Source: JAMXLO01 sp963819855
Lineage (GTDB): Bacteria > Pseudomonadota > Alphaproteobacteria > Acetobacterales > Acetobacteraceae
Reading direction: 5' to 3'
NCBI GenBank assembly: GCA_963819855.1
Contig: CAWFYC010000020.1
Location: 62,001-126,000, forward strand
DNA length: 64,000 bases
Part shown: one piece after another, positions 28,552-37,841 of the stretch
How positions within the stretch are numbered: position 1 is the stretch's first letter
How the letters are laid out: each line of letters begins with the position of its first letter
Translations under genes and position numbers: made by a program
Notes under the pieces: model-generated
The model's input: only the letters and a program-made list of their open reading frames with translations
Databases searched by the model: none
Told to the model about the DNA's origin: nothing

Positions 28552-30303
28552 TCAGGCCGGCTGCAGGCTCCACAGCACGATCGGATAGGTCAGATGCCAC
28601 GACGCGCCGTTGACATAGGCGTTGTCCGCGGTCGGCCAGTTCTTCCAGTACGTGGTGTTCATCGGAATGCGATGAAAATTCTGCACCAGCTGGATGTCCG
28701 GCAGCTCCGGCAGCCAGATCTCCATCGCGCGATGGAACAGCTCCATCATCTTCGGCTTGTTGTTCGGATCGGTGACGTACATTTCGTCGGTGATCTTGTC
28801 GAACGCCTCGTTCTTCCAGCGCGCGAAATTTACCAGGTGCGCGCCGGGCACCGCGACGCTGCGGCCCTGATACAGCCGCAGGGTCGAATACGGCTCGGTG
28901 ATCGAACCGCCGTGGCCATAGATCGAGCCGACGAACTGGCCCTTTTGGAACCGGTCGTCGAAATCCGGCGGCAGGCTCATCGATGCGTCGACGCCGTGGC
29001 GCTTCAACATCTCCGACAGCACCGGCCCGATCGCGGAACCGCCGGCGCCGAAGCCGATGATCTCCAGGGTCAATTTCTTACCCTGCGCGTCGGTCCAGAC
29101 GCCGCCGTCCTTCTTGTACCCCTTGGCGGTCAGCAGCGCGTCGCCCTTCTTCGGGTCGAACGCCAGCGTGTCGTATTTCGCCAGCAGGTCCTTCACCGCA
29201 TCGAAATACGGCATCAGCGGCGGGTAGGGCGGCATCGGCAGCGAGGACACCTGCGAGGCGCCGAGATAGCCAACCTCGATCAGTTGGTCCCGATCGATAT
29301 AATGGGACAGCGCCCAGCGCACGTCCTTGTCGTCGAACGGCTTTACCTCGTTGTTGACATACAGCGAGATCGGCCACCAATCGACATAGCCGTACGGCGG
29401 CTTCTGGCCGCTGTGCGTGGTGATCTTCGGATTGCCGCGGAACAGGGTCGGGAAGGTCGCCGGCTGCATGCCGGTACCCGCGTCCAACTGGTTGGTGATC
29501 AGCGCCTGCGCCGTCGCCTGCTCACCGGCAAACGGCAGCCAGATGGTGCGCTCGATCGCCGGCAGCGGCGCCAGCCCCGCCTTCGCCGCCCACCACTCCG
29601 GCCGCCGGTCGAATACCTTCTGCTGCAGCGACGCCTCCGTCACCTTCCACGGGCCGGTGCTGACCGGCCAGCCCTTGGCGACGTCGAAGTGCTTGAACGT
29701 CGTCCAGTCCTGGCCGTCGAAGATGTGCTTCGGCACGATGTAGACGCCGATGTCGTACTTGTAGGTCATGAAGAAGAAGAAGCGCGGCGCCGGCACGATG
29801 AAATCGACCACGACGGTATTGGCGTCGGTCGCCTTCGCCTGCTTCATCACCTGCTGCACATCGACGCCCCATTTCACCTTGGGACCGATATCGCGCAGGC
29901 TGTTCAGCGTGAACGCCACGTCCTCGGCCGAGAACGGCGTGCCGTCGGACCAGGAGATGCCGGAGCGCGTCTTGATGGTGAGCTGCTTGAAGTCCTCGGT
30001 GTACTGGTAGCTTTCCGCCAGCCACATATAGGTCTTGTCGGCGAACGCGCTGTAATAGGCGAGCGGCTCGTAGATGATGTTCGGGCCGTTCTGGTGGTTG
30101 GCGCCGATCGAGTATGGGTTCCACAGATCGAAATCCACCCAGCGGCCCTCGCGCCCGCCCCATACCAGGCTCATCGTCCGGTTGCGCGGCGGCGCGGCCG
30201 GCTGCGCGGTGGCCAGGCCGATCGGGGTCAGCGCGGCGATCGTTGCAGCCGCACTGCCCTTGAGGAGGTCGCGCCGCCCCGGCAGCATCATATCATTCAG
30301 CAT
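28552..30303 (-). CDS. Solute-binding protein family 5 of peptide-type ABC transporter
   Basis: A 583-residue periplasmic binding protein. It has a Tat-like signal (GRRDLLKGSAAATIAAL) and a cleavage region near AQPAAPP. Family 5 features follow: FNPYS-like DLWNPYSIGANHQNG, TRSGISWSDGTPFSAEDVAFTLN (the SDG-PFTAEDV motif), and DVRWALSHYIDRDQLIEVGYLG. It is the first gene of the operon for the two permeases, two ATPases and methyltransferase. The ligand may be a peptide, opine or another compound; sequence alone does not say. Confidence 0.93.
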   Translation of the reverse strand: MLNDMMLPGRRDLLKGSAAATIAALTPIGLATAQPAAPPRNRTMSLVWGGREGRWVDFDLWNPYSIGANHQNGPNIIYEPLAYYSAFADKTYMWLAESYQYTEDFKQLTIKTRSGISWSDGTPFSAEDVAFTLNSLRDIGPKVKWGVDVQQVMKQAKATDANTVVVDFIVPAPRFFFFMTYKYDIGVYIVPKHIFDGQDWTTFKHFDVAKGWPVSTGPWKVTEASLQQKVFDRRPEWWAAKAGLAPLPAIERTIWLPFAGEQATAQALITNQLDAGTGMQPATFPTLFRGNPKITTHSGQKPPYGYVDWWPISLYVNNEVKPFDDKDVRWALSHYIDRDQLIEVGYLGASQVSSLPMPPYPPLMPYFDAVKDLLAKYDTLAFDPKKGDALLTAKGYKKDGGVWTDAQGKKLTLEIIGFGAGGSAIGPVLSEMLKRHGVDASMSLPPDFDDRFQKGQFVGSIYGHGGSITEPYSTLRLYQGRSVAVPGAHLVNFARWKNEAFDKITDEMYVTDPNNKPKMMELFHRAMEIWLPELPDIQLVQNFHRIPMNTTYWKNWPTADNAYVNGASWHLTYPIVLWSLQPA

Positions 30304-30387
30304 GGTCGGTTCCTTCCCGTTCGGCCGTCTACTTGCTTGGCGCCACTATGGAGTCAACGGGGGTCGATTACCAGGACGGACCCAGCG

Positions 30388-30783
30388 TCACGCCGACTTT
30401 CTCTGCCGCTTGAGCCGCTCGCGCGCCGCATCGGCAAGAAAACGCGATCGGTTGGCGGCGACCCGATCAATGGACTGCACGACGTCCTCGGGCAGGCTCA
30501 CATTGATCCGTATCGCGCGTCGCGATTGCGCCGGCAAGTCGACCAGAAATGCTACCGCATTGCGATTGTGACGATCGGCCATGATGGCATCCATCGACGA
30601 AGGCTGCGGGATCGGCTCGCCATCCTGGCGCATACCGTCGACGTGAAATGCCAGCGCCTCTGCCGCCATCCGACGCGCCTCCTCCAGAGTGCGACCCGCC
30701 GTTATGCAGCCGGGAAAGTCGGGAAAATCGACGCCATAGTCACTGCGCTGATCCTTTCGCAGCAATGCGATATATGCGGTCAT
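30388..30783 (-). CDS. hicB: HicB-family antitoxin
   Basis: A 131-residue antitoxin. The N-terminal HicB domain reads YIALLRKDQRSDYGVDFPDFPGCITAGRTLEEA, with the partially degraded RNase-H-like fold that covers the toxin. The C-terminal part (RRAIRINVSLPEDVVQSIDRVAANRSRFLADAARERL) is a ribbon-helix-helix DNA-binding segment, so this is an RHH-type HicB. The hicA gene lies just upstream on the same strand with four bases between them. Confidence 0.9.
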   Translation of the reverse strand: MTAYIALLRKDQRSDYGVDFPDFPGCITAGRTLEEARRMAAEALAFHVDGMRQDGEPIPQPSSMDAIMADRHNRNAVAFLVDLPAQSRRAIRINVSLPEDVVQSIDRVAANRSRFLADAARERLKRQRKSA

Positions 30784-30787
30784 GCAA

Positions 30788-30976
30788 TCACCTCAACTTT
30801 ACGCCAGCCTGGCGTTCGATGTTCCGCAAGGCACCGATCGGGATATCTCGCTTCGAACGCGGCACGGTCACACGGCCGGGGCGAGTCGGATGGGAGAACT
30901 GCCAGTGGCTGCCTCGGGTCGCAATATGCCGCCAACCTGCCTGCTCGATCGCCCGAGTGATGTCGCGGCTGTTCAC
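30788..30976 (-). CDS. hicA: HicA-family mRNA interferase toxin
   Basis: A 62-residue double-stranded-RNA-binding-fold toxin. It begins MNSRDITRAIEQAGWRHIATRGSHWQF, with the catalytic His in the G-SHWQF motif, and ends GRVTVPRSKRDIPIGALRNIERQAGV. This is the complete usual length. It is the first gene of the hicAB operon. Confidence 0.92.
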   Translation of the reverse strand: MNSRDITRAIEQAGWRHIATRGSHWQFSHPTRPGRVTVPRSKRDIPIGALRNIERQAGVKLR

Positions 30977-31047
30977 ACAGGGCAGATATATCTGTCCGAC
31001 TAGGGTGTGTAAATAGGTGTGTAATGGGTCGCGACAGCAGCTCTCGC

Positions 31048-32919
31048 TCAGAACCCAAACATATGGTCCAGCGAGAACCCGCCGGCATCATCCATCAGCC
31101 CGTGATAGCCGAACAGCCGGCAGATCGTATCGCGCACCAGCACGTAGCCATCCGGTCCCGCCTGCCGTAGCGCCGCGGCGCCGAACACCGCATGCGGCCA
31201 GACCATGGTCGAACCCGAACACGCGATCGCCACCTGCTGCTCCGCGATCACCTGGCCCGCGCCATCGTGCAGCAACAGCATGGTCGCCGACCGCACATGC
31301 CACGGCGCCGATGCCGGATAGATCAGCACCGCGAAGCTGCGCCGCCGCGCATCGCCCAACTTGAGGAACAGGCGCGTGCTCAGCCCCGGCGGCGGGCCGC
31401 CATAGGACTGCGGCTCGTCGCGATAGGTCATCACGGTGTTGAAGATGTGCCCACCAAAGCTGGATTCCGCGACGTGACCCGACTGCCGGTCCTCGTAGCG
31501 GAACAGCGCATGCAGCCAGCCATCGGCCTCGCCGCCGTCGCGAAAGTCGTAGACCAGTTCGGCGTGTCCCGCCGCCACTTCATCCACGTCCAGCGCCACG
31601 CAATGATCGCGTGCCAGGCAGCCGAGGAACCGCTCCGCCGCCTTGTTCCCTGCTTCGTCGAACACATCGAGCCGCAGCGGCAACGTCGTCTGCGATACCG
31701 CCATCGGCGTCGGCTGCACGATGCTGCGAAAGCGCTCGCTCGGCAGCACCGGGAATGGCAGCAGATAGCCGCGTCCCAACGGCGCGGGCAGACCTGCGAT
31801 CACCGGATCCGGCTTGAGATCGCTGCGCTCGACGTTGACATGCGCGATGCGCACGCGCTCGCCGCGCGACACCTCGTAGCGCGGACGCACCACGTGCCGA
31901 CCCGCCCGCAGCTCGATCTGTGCCGGCCAGCGCAGTTCCGGCAGCACCTGCGCCACATCGACAGCGACCGTGGCGAACGGCCCGACGTCCTGCGTCAGCG
32001 GAGCCGGCCGCTCCGCGCCCATGCGGTCGAGCGCCACCGCTCCCGCCGGGATCGGCGTCGCATGGCTGTTCTGTAGCCACAGGGTCACGCGCTCATCGTC
32101 GCGCGGCGCCGGCAGTCCGGCATAGCGATCCGACGGCCAGGCGTTGGCGTCATGCGTGCACGACAGGCTGGCGCCGTTGTCACTCGCGTAGGTGTCGAGC
32201 GCGTATTTCACCACGTCGTGTCCCGCCGCACCGATTGCATGCACGAACAACTGGCCGGTGAACGACGCCAGGCCGAACCGTTCGCGCACCGCGCGGCTGT
32301 CGATAGAGAAACCACAAGGCCCGGCCGGGACCTCCTGCTCCCAGTCTGCCAGCACTGCGCCGGCGGCATCGAACAGCCGCAGCCACAGGCGGATCGCGCC
32401 GCCGCCATAGCCGGCCCAGTAGTTCGCCGACACCAGCCGGGTGGACAGCCCATCGGCCTCACGGAAGAACGCGAAATTGGTCGCGAAGTTCAGCTTGTCG
32501 AGATAGCGCGCGGCGTTGGTCAGCAGCGCATCCGGCAGCTTCACCGCATCGAGCGTGATCACTTCGGCGCCCGGCGGCAGCAGATGCGCGATGCGCGCGG
32601 CAATGCGGCCGGCATCGAACGCCGCGATCAGCACGATCCGCGCGCCACTCTCCGACAGTTCGGTCAACGCGCGTGCGACATAGCCGGCGCGCTGCTCGCC
32701 CACCGCGGCCACGTCATGCACATACAGCCCGAGGAATGGTGGCGCCTGCGGATACAGCGCAAGCAACGCCGCGGCGATGCCCTCCGGGTCGTACAGCGCC
32801 ACCGGCCCGGCAAGCCGCGCGTAGAGCCGCGCAACGGCCTCCGCAGCCAGCGGGTGCGCCAGCGCCTTGTACAGCACGTTGCCGCCGGCGCGGTTGTCGA
32901 AAGTCTGGATGTTCAGCAT
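31048..32919 (-). CDS. Conserved hypothetical protein of 623 residues
   Basis: From ATG at 32919 (MLNIQTFDNRAGGNVLYKALAHPLAAE) to a stop at 31048. I recognise no family. The first 160 residues (LYDPEGIAAALLALYP; GLYVHDVAAVGEQ; VLIAAFDAGRIAARI) look like an alpha/beta domain; the rest is rich in beta strands (YLLPFPVLPSERFRS, LVYDFRDGGEADGW, YGGPPPGLSTRLFLKLGDA). No signal peptide or membrane helix. The start overlaps the stop of the ELM1-like gene by several bases, so it is coupled to it. The longer frame to 33435 is a mirror of that gene. Possibly a sugar- or surface-related enzyme, but this is only a guess from the neighbour. Confidence 0.7.
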   Translation of the reverse strand: MLNIQTFDNRAGGNVLYKALAHPLAAEAVARLYARLAGPVALYDPEGIAAALLALYPQAPPFLGLYVHDVAAVGEQRAGYVARALTELSESGARIVLIAAFDAGRIAARIAHLLPPGAEVITLDAVKLPDALLTNAARYLDKLNFATNFAFFREADGLSTRLVSANYWAGYGGGAIRLWLRLFDAAGAVLADWEQEVPAGPCGFSIDSRAVRERFGLASFTGQLFVHAIGAAGHDVVKYALDTYASDNGASLSCTHDANAWPSDRYAGLPAPRDDERVTLWLQNSHATPIPAGAVALDRMGAERPAPLTQDVGPFATVAVDVAQVLPELRWPAQIELRAGRHVVRPRYEVSRGERVRIAHVNVERSDLKPDPVIAGLPAPLGRGYLLPFPVLPSERFRSIVQPTPMAVSQTTLPLRLDVFDEAGNKAAERFLGCLARDHCVALDVDEVAAGHAELVYDFRDGGEADGWLHALFRYEDRQSGHVAESSFGGHIFNTVMTYRDEPQSYGGPPPGLSTRLFLKLGDARRRSFAVLIYPASAPWHVRSATMLLLHDGAGQVIAEQQVAIACSGSTMVWPHAVFGAAALRQAGPDGYVLVRDTICRLFGYHGLMDDAGGFSLDHMFGF

Positions 32920-33858
32920 GACAGTCCGAGCCTGCGGCACATTTCGGCCGCGGCTGCCGCGGTGTCGTCGAGCGGCGCCACGGGCCACAGCTCCAATCGG
33001 CCGGCGAATTCGCGCACCCGTCCCTCGCGCAGCAGTGCTTCGGTGAACAGCGCCTTGCGGCGAGACCGGCCCGGCAGCTTCGCCAGCATCACCGGCGCCG
33101 ACGTCGCCACTGCCTCGGAGATCATCGACACGCTGTCCACCGTGACCACGATCGCATCGGCCAGCGCTAGCATGCCGAAATACGGGTTGTCGCCGTCGCC
33201 GTCCCAGACGTAGCCGCCAAGCGGCATCAGCACCTCCTTCAGCACGCGCGTCGCCGCCGGATCGGTGCGGCGGGAGGGGGTGACCGCGACGCCGACCCCA
33301 TCGCCGCGCAGCATCGCGGCAAGCTGGCCGGCGAGTCCGCGCGCAACCGCCGCATCCAGCCGGAACCGCCCGTTGCTGCCGCCCACCAGCACCGCGACCA
33401 GCGGCCGCTTCAGATCGGCGAAGCGCGGACGCCACGCATCGGCCGCCGCGGCCAGCCGCGCCGGCGTGGCGCGATGCAGCGCGGTCCGCGTCACCACGAC
33501 GTTCGGGCCGGTCAGCTCGTCATGGCGGTTCACGACGATCAGGTCGAAGCGGCGGGGGTCCATGCGCGGGTGCTGCACCTGCACCACCGGCAGGCTGTCG
33601 ACTGCGCAGCGCGGCGCCCACCGCCGCCGCCACGCCGCCGCAGCCGATCACCAGTTCCGGCAGCGGCGCCCGCACCGCGTCCGGCACCGCCGCGAGCGGC
33701 GCCGGCCACAGCGAGGCGGTCACCCACTTCCACGGCGCCCGCGGCGCCAGGACGCGTATTTCCGGGTGCAGCCCGGCCGCTTCGGCCAAACCGAGCGCTT
33801 GCGCCTGGAGGCCGGCATAGCCCTCGCTGAGAATCCATGACGTCGCGGCAGCCGACAT
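32913..33858 (-). pseudogene. ELM1-like (mitochondrial fission ELM1 family) protein, frameshifted
   Basis: The 5' half (from 33858, SWILSEGYAGLQAQALGLAEA, then ELVIGCGGVAAA) and the 3' half (QVQHPRMDPRRFDLIVVNRHDELTGPNVVVTRTALH, VAVLVGGSNGRF, DAIVVTVDSVSMISEA) are in different frames that meet near 33600. The total length is a multiple of three plus one, so a single extra base explains it. Intact, it would be a protein of about 314 residues with the GT-B-like fold of the bacterial ELM1 family, whose function is not established. The stop overlaps the start of the 623-residue protein gene. Confidence 0.75.
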
Positions 33859-34031
33859 GGGCGGCTTTTCGGCGCCCGGCGCGGGTCCGTCAATCGGTTG
33901 CGCTGATCCGCTGGACCCGGATTGACCCGGGGGCGCACGGCTCGCTGAACTATGAGAAGAACCCGGCCGAACGCTGACGCGGGTGGCGGTCAGCGTTCGG
34001 CGATCTCACGAAGGGTATGTTGGCCGAGTTA

Positions 34032-34205
34032 CTACTGAACAACCGTCGCCACCGGTGCAGCCGGAGCCACGTAGGTGGTGGTGGGCGCGGGAGTAACGTA
34101 GGTGGTCGTGGGCGCCGGCGTCACATAAGTGGTGTGGACCGGCGCTGGCGTCTCGATCGTGCATCCGGCCAACGCCAGGATTGCGAGTGGCAGTAAGAAT
34201 CGCAT
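34032..34205 (-). CDS. Tiny repeat-rich lipoprotein
   Basis: A 57-residue protein starting with ATG at 34205. It has a lipoprotein signal with lipobox LAGC (MRFLLPLAILALAGC), so Cys15 would be lipidated. The mature part is a threefold imperfect repeat of TTYV(T/A)PAP units with no charged residues near the end. Function unknown. Longer frames upstream lack support. A GAGG lies about nine bases before the ATG. Confidence 0.65.
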   Translation of the reverse strand: MRFLLPLAILALAGCTIETPAPVHTTYVTPAPTTTYVTPAPTTTYVAPAAPVATVVQ

Positions 34206-34671
34206 GGCAAAAACTCCTCGTGCTGAGGGCTTGGACATGGACGCCGATCTTGGCGAAACCTTGCCATCAACCCGCACGCTCCGGTGATGGCGCTGACGTT
34301 GCCGTGAGTTTTCCGAGCGGTGGCGGGATCACCTCTCGGTCGACCAACCCTACCAACCCGGGACGACTTGACATTCAGCTCAAGCGCATCAGGTTTTGAG
34401 CCGCCGAGCTGTTGTCGGCTCGCCACGAGGGCCACGGGCACTGTCGTTCGTCCTCGATGCCTCGATCGCCGCATACTGGCGGCTAGAATGCATCATGAAC
34501 AACGCATCGATCTCGGGGCTTTGACCCACGACGCCGTGTGGGGGGAAGACCCCATGAACAGCGAAGTGGTCCACAGACAATCGTCTCACAAATAGTGCCT
34601 AATCTCGCTGCGCGACGCTCGGAGATTGACGCGATACTGTAACATTATCGGCCTGACCGGAAACTTGGCTC
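34206..34671. other. Gene-poor stretch, possible PIN-domain fragment
   Basis: No full gene is visible. A short plus-strand frame at 34441-34524 (LSFVLDASIAAYWRLE, then stop) resembles the first strand of VapC-type PIN domains and may be a relic. The region also holds several short frames without family resemblance. Confidence 0.35.
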
Positions 34672-34760
34672 GATGGGTTTCGCTACGCTCTACCCATCCT
34701 ACGGAACGGGAATCCGTCCGCGCAAACTCGTAGGATGGGTAGAGCGCAGCGAAACCCATC
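34672..34760. repeat. Facing pair of GATGGGTTTCGC repeats
   Basis: Two 30-base units, 34672-34701 and 34731-34760, are nearly perfect inverted copies (GATGGGTTTCGCTACGCTC facing GAGCGCAGCGAAACCCATC). A single copy occurs at 10517-10546. This is a known type of dispersed proteobacterial palindromic repeat. Confidence 0.88.
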
Positions 34761-34850
34761 AATCATACCGTCGCGATTCAACTTTGGCTGAAACCGCACC
34801 AGTTCGCGGCGTCTATTGTCGCTCCGCCAATCGGTGGCAATCTGCGCGGC

Positions 34851-35747
34851 ATGGACAGAGACCTGATCGGCTATGGCGCCCATCCACCCGACCCGAAATG
34901 GCCGGGCGGCGCGCGGCTCGCGGTGAACTTCGTGCTGAACTACGAGGAAGGCTCGGAACCCTCGGTGCCGGATGGCGACCCCGCCTCGGAGTGGGGCCTG
35001 ACCGAGAACGGCATGCTGAACCCGGGCGTCAAAGGGCGCGATCTGGCGGCCGAGGGCATGTTCGCCTACGGCAGTCGGGTGGCGTTCTGGCGGGTCATGC
35101 GCCTGTTCGCCGAGCGGAACCTGCCGCTCACCGTGTTCGGCTGCGCACTGGCGCTGGAGCGCCATCCGCCGGCCGCCGCTGCGATCCGCGCCGCCGGCCA
35201 CGACATCTGCTGCCACGGCTGGCGCTGGGAGAAGCACTTCGAGCTGTCCGAGGCGGACGAGCGCGACCGCATCCGCCGCGCCGTCGCCTCGCTCCGGCAG
35301 ACCATGGGCGAGCGGCCGCTCGGCTGGTACTGCCGCTACGGGCCCAGCCTGAACACCCGCAAGCTGCTGGTCGAGGAAGGCGGCTTTCTTTACGATTCAG
35401 ATGCCTACGACGACGAGCTGCCATATTGGACCACCGTCCAGGGCCGCCCACATCTGGTCGTCCCCTACAGTCTCTCCACCAACAACTCGAAATTCGGCCG
35501 CGGCACCTTCGCCACCGGCGACGACTTCTTCACCTACTGCCGCGACGCGTTCGACTTCCTGTATCGCGAGGGCGCCACCCAGCCGCGCATGCTGTCGGTC
35601 GGCCTGCACATGCGCATCATCGGCCACCCTGCCCGCGCCGGCGGATTGGAGCGGCTGCTCGACCACGTGAGCCGGACGCCCGGCGTCTGGATCACCCGCC
35701 GGATCGAGATCGCGCGCCACTGGGCCGCAACCCATCCGCCGGCCTGA
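34851..35747 (+). CDS. puuE: PuuE-type allantoinase (polysaccharide deacetylase fold)
   Basis: A 298-residue enzyme of the metal-independent allantoinase family. The opening YGAHPPDPKWPGGARLAVNFVLNYEEGSE and the run SEWGLTENGMLNPG are typical of PuuE, as are GHDICCHGWRWEKH and GWYCRYGPSLNTR. It would hydrolyse allantoin to allantoate in purine catabolism in the cytoplasm. Length matches the family. Its stop overlaps the start of the MFS transporter gene (TGATG), so both are coupled. No other ureide genes are in the window. Confidence 0.85.
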   Translation: MDRDLIGYGAHPPDPKWPGGARLAVNFVLNYEEGSEPSVPDGDPASEWGLTENGMLNPGVKGRDLAAEGMFAYGSRVAFWRVMRLFAERNLPLTVFGCALALERHPPAAAAIRAAGHDICCHGWRWEKHFELSEADERDRIRRAVASLRQTMGERPLGWYCRYGPSLNTRKLLVEEGGFLYDSDAYDDELPYWTTVQGRPHLVVPYSLSTNNSKFGRGTFATGDDFFTYCRDAFDFLYREGATQPRMLSVGLHMRIIGHPARAGGLERLLDHVSRTPGVWITRRIEIARHWAATHPPA

Positions 35748-37156
35748 TGGCGGATCAGCCGGCGCTTCCGCCGCATCTCGCCACCCCCGACGGCCTTCCA
35801 TTTCCGCAGCGCACCTGGGCGATCCTCACCATCGCCCTTGGCTTGACGCTCGCGGTGCTGGACGGCGCGATCGCCAACGTGGCGCTGCCGACCATCGCCC
35901 ACGACCTCGACGCCAGCCCTGCCTCCTCCATCTGGGTGGTGAACGCCTACCAGCTTGCTGTGACGATCTCGCTGCTGCCGCTGGCGTCGCTCGGCGACAT
36001 CCACGGTTATCGGCGCGTCTACCAGTACGGACTGATCGTGTTCACCATCGCCTCACTCGGCTGCGCGCTGTCGGATTCGCTGGCGACGCTGACCATCGCG
36101 CGCGTCGTTCAGGGCTTCGGCGCGGCCGGCATCATGAGCGTCAACGGCGCGCTGGTGCGCTTCATCTATCCGCGCCGCTGGCTCGGCCGCGGCGTCGGGC
36201 TCAACGCGACGATCGGCTCGATCGCCTCCGCGGTCGGCCCGACGGTCGCGGCGGGGATTTTGTCGGTCGCCCCGTGGCCCTGGCTGTTCGCGGTCAACGT
36301 GCCGATCGGCGCGGTGGCGATACCGATGGCGCTGCGCACGCTGCCGCAGACCCGCCGGTCCGGGGTGCGGTTCGATGCACCGAGTGCGATCTGGAGCGCG
36401 CTCACGTTCGGCATCCTGGTCAGCGCGATCAGCGGACTGGGGCACGGCGAGAGCGCCAGCCTCGCCGGTGCCGAACTGTGCATCGCGCTGGTGTTCGGCT
36501 TCGTGCTGGTGACGCGGCAACTGTCGCTGACCTCGCCGATGCTGCCGGTCGATCTGCTGCGGATTCCGTTGTTCGCGCTGTCGGTCGCCACCTCGATCGC
36601 CTCGTTCGTCGCGCAGAGCATGGCGCTGGTGTCGCTGCCGTTTCTGTTCGAGGACACGCTGGGCCGCAGCCAGGTGGAGACGGGATTGCTGCTGACGCCG
36701 TGGCCGCTCGCGGTGGCGGTAATCGCGCCGTTCACCGGACGGCTCGCGGACCGCTATCCGGCCGGCCTGCTCGGCGGCGGCGGGCTGGCGGTGATGGCCG
36801 CCGGTTTGGCACTGATCGGCTTGCTGCCGGCGCATCCCACGGCCCTCGACATCGTGTGGCGGCTGCTGATCTGCGGCATCGGCTTCGGCTTCTTCAACAC
36901 GCCGAACAACCGCGCGATCCTGACTTCGGCGCCTCCGCTCCGCGCCGGCGCCGCCAGCGGCATGCAGGCGACGTCGCGACTGCTGGGCCAGAGCGTGGGC
37001 GCGGCGATGGTGGCGCTGATGTTCGGGCTGTTTCCGGCGAGCGGCACCCGGCATTCGCTCATCGTCGCGGCCTGCGCCGCCGCCGGTGCAGCGGTGGTAA
37101 GCTTCGCGCGGCTGGGCGCGGGGCGGTCGGGCAGCAATGTCGGGCAGACGCGATGA
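35747..37156 (+). CDS. MFS transporter, DHA2-like, coupled to allantoinase
   Basis: About 469 residues from ATG at 35747, with 12-14 membrane helices. Helix 1 has LTLAVLDGAIANVALPTIAHDL, followed by SIWVVNAYQLAVTISLLPLASLGDIHGYRRVYQ, which contains the MFS loop 2-3 motif, and RVVQGFGAAGIMSVNGALVR (motif B). The longer frame from 34673 runs through the allantoinase gene in another register and is not real. It could move allantoin or a related ureide, judged only by coupling; the subfamily otherwise exports drugs. Confidence 0.85.
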   Translation: MADQPALPPHLATPDGLPFPQRTWAILTIALGLTLAVLDGAIANVALPTIAHDLDASPASSIWVVNAYQLAVTISLLPLASLGDIHGYRRVYQYGLIVFTIASLGCALSDSLATLTIARVVQGFGAAGIMSVNGALVRFIYPRRWLGRGVGLNATIGSIASAVGPTVAAGILSVAPWPWLFAVNVPIGAVAIPMALRTLPQTRRSGVRFDAPSAIWSALTFGILVSAISGLGHGESASLAGAELCIALVFGFVLVTRQLSLTSPMLPVDLLRIPLFALSVATSIASFVAQSMALVSLPFLFEDTLGRSQVETGLLLTPWPLAVAVIAPFTGRLADRYPAGLLGGGGLAVMAAGLALIGLLPAHPTALDIVWRLLICGIGFGFFNTPNNRAILTSAPPLRAGAASGMQATSRLLGQSVGAAMVALMFGLFPASGTRHSLIVAACAAAGAAVVSFARLGAGRSGSNVGQTR

Positions 37157-37177
37157 TAACGCGCCCTACGACGACGA

Positions 37178-37660
37178 TTAATAAACAAACAGCGGGTTTT
37201 CCCACAGGCTCTGGGTCAATTTGCCGAAGAAGTCGTACATCGGCCGGGCGACCGGTGCCGATGACTGCAACGGATCGTCGACGAATACCGTCGGCCCGCT
37301 GGTGTCGATCCCGGTTATGACGACAACGTGGCCGTCAAAAGTATAACCCCAGGTTCCGGAATACATGATTGGGCCGTATTGGCGCAGCGTCAGCAACACC
37401 CCAGACTCGTTGGGCGTATAGTTCAACGCCGTGAAGCCAAGACGGGTTGCCCAGTTTCGCCACTCCACCCATGACGGGTTCAGCCCGGCGTCAAATCGCG
37501 CCTTCATTTCCGGCGCATATTCCGGCGGGCTCAGGTCGCCGAGCGATTGCTGCTGCTGATTCTGGAAGTAGTACACCATCATCTGCATGCACGTATACCA
37601 ACAGGCACGCGGGTTCAGCTGCACTTGATGCGTGACGCCGGTGACAGAATAGGTTGTCAT
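37178..37660 (-). CDS. Papain-like cysteine protease domain protein
   Basis: A 160-residue protein from ATG at 37660 (MTTYSVTGVTHQVQLNPRACW). The candidate catalytic Cys is C20 or C24 (ACWYTCMQMM), with His111 in DGHVVVITGID and Asp128/129 in VFVDDP, in the order Cys-His-Asp of papain-like C39/C70 (AvrRpt2-like) peptidases. No signal peptide is visible. The longer frame to 37804 adds nothing recognisable. Such small peptidases can be secreted effectors or process leader peptides; no partner is adjacent, so the role is open. Confidence 0.72.
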   Translation of the reverse strand: MTTYSVTGVTHQVQLNPRACWYTCMQMMVYYFQNQQQQSLGDLSPPEYAPEMKARFDAGLNPSWVEWRNWATRLGFTALNYTPNESGVLLTLRQYGPIMYSGTWGYTFDGHVVVITGIDTSGPTVFVDDPLQSSAPVARPMYDFFGKLTQSLWENPLFVY

Positions 37661-37841
37661 GTCGCTGTCCTTGTTGCTGCACGTGCGTGGTGGACCGCGA
37701 CGATGATACAGGGGCAAGACCGGCGTGATCATGCCGAACTTGCCCCGACAAAAGTCAGCCGACCGACGCGCTTGCCATCGCAACGTCGCGTCGGCAATCA
37801 CCATCGATCAAACGAGGGGCCCGCCGAACGAAGGTGTTGCG

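Noticed and set aside
28135..30960. A 941-codon open frame on the plus strand opposite the peptide transporter genes
   Set aside because: It is a mirror of the high G+C minus-strand genes (binding protein and permease), rich in Arg, His and Gln, with no domain. The same holds for long frames at 8696-10483, 12185-14881, 51056-53464 and 5602-6948.
34441..34524. A VapC gene start (FVLDASIAAYWRLE)
   Set aside because: The resemblance covers only about 14 residues before a stop codon; it is at best a relic, so it is noted only within the gene-poor stretch.
37661..37841. A leader peptide substrate gene for the papain-like protease
   Set aside because: No small frame with a double-Gly or similar leader was found next to the protease.
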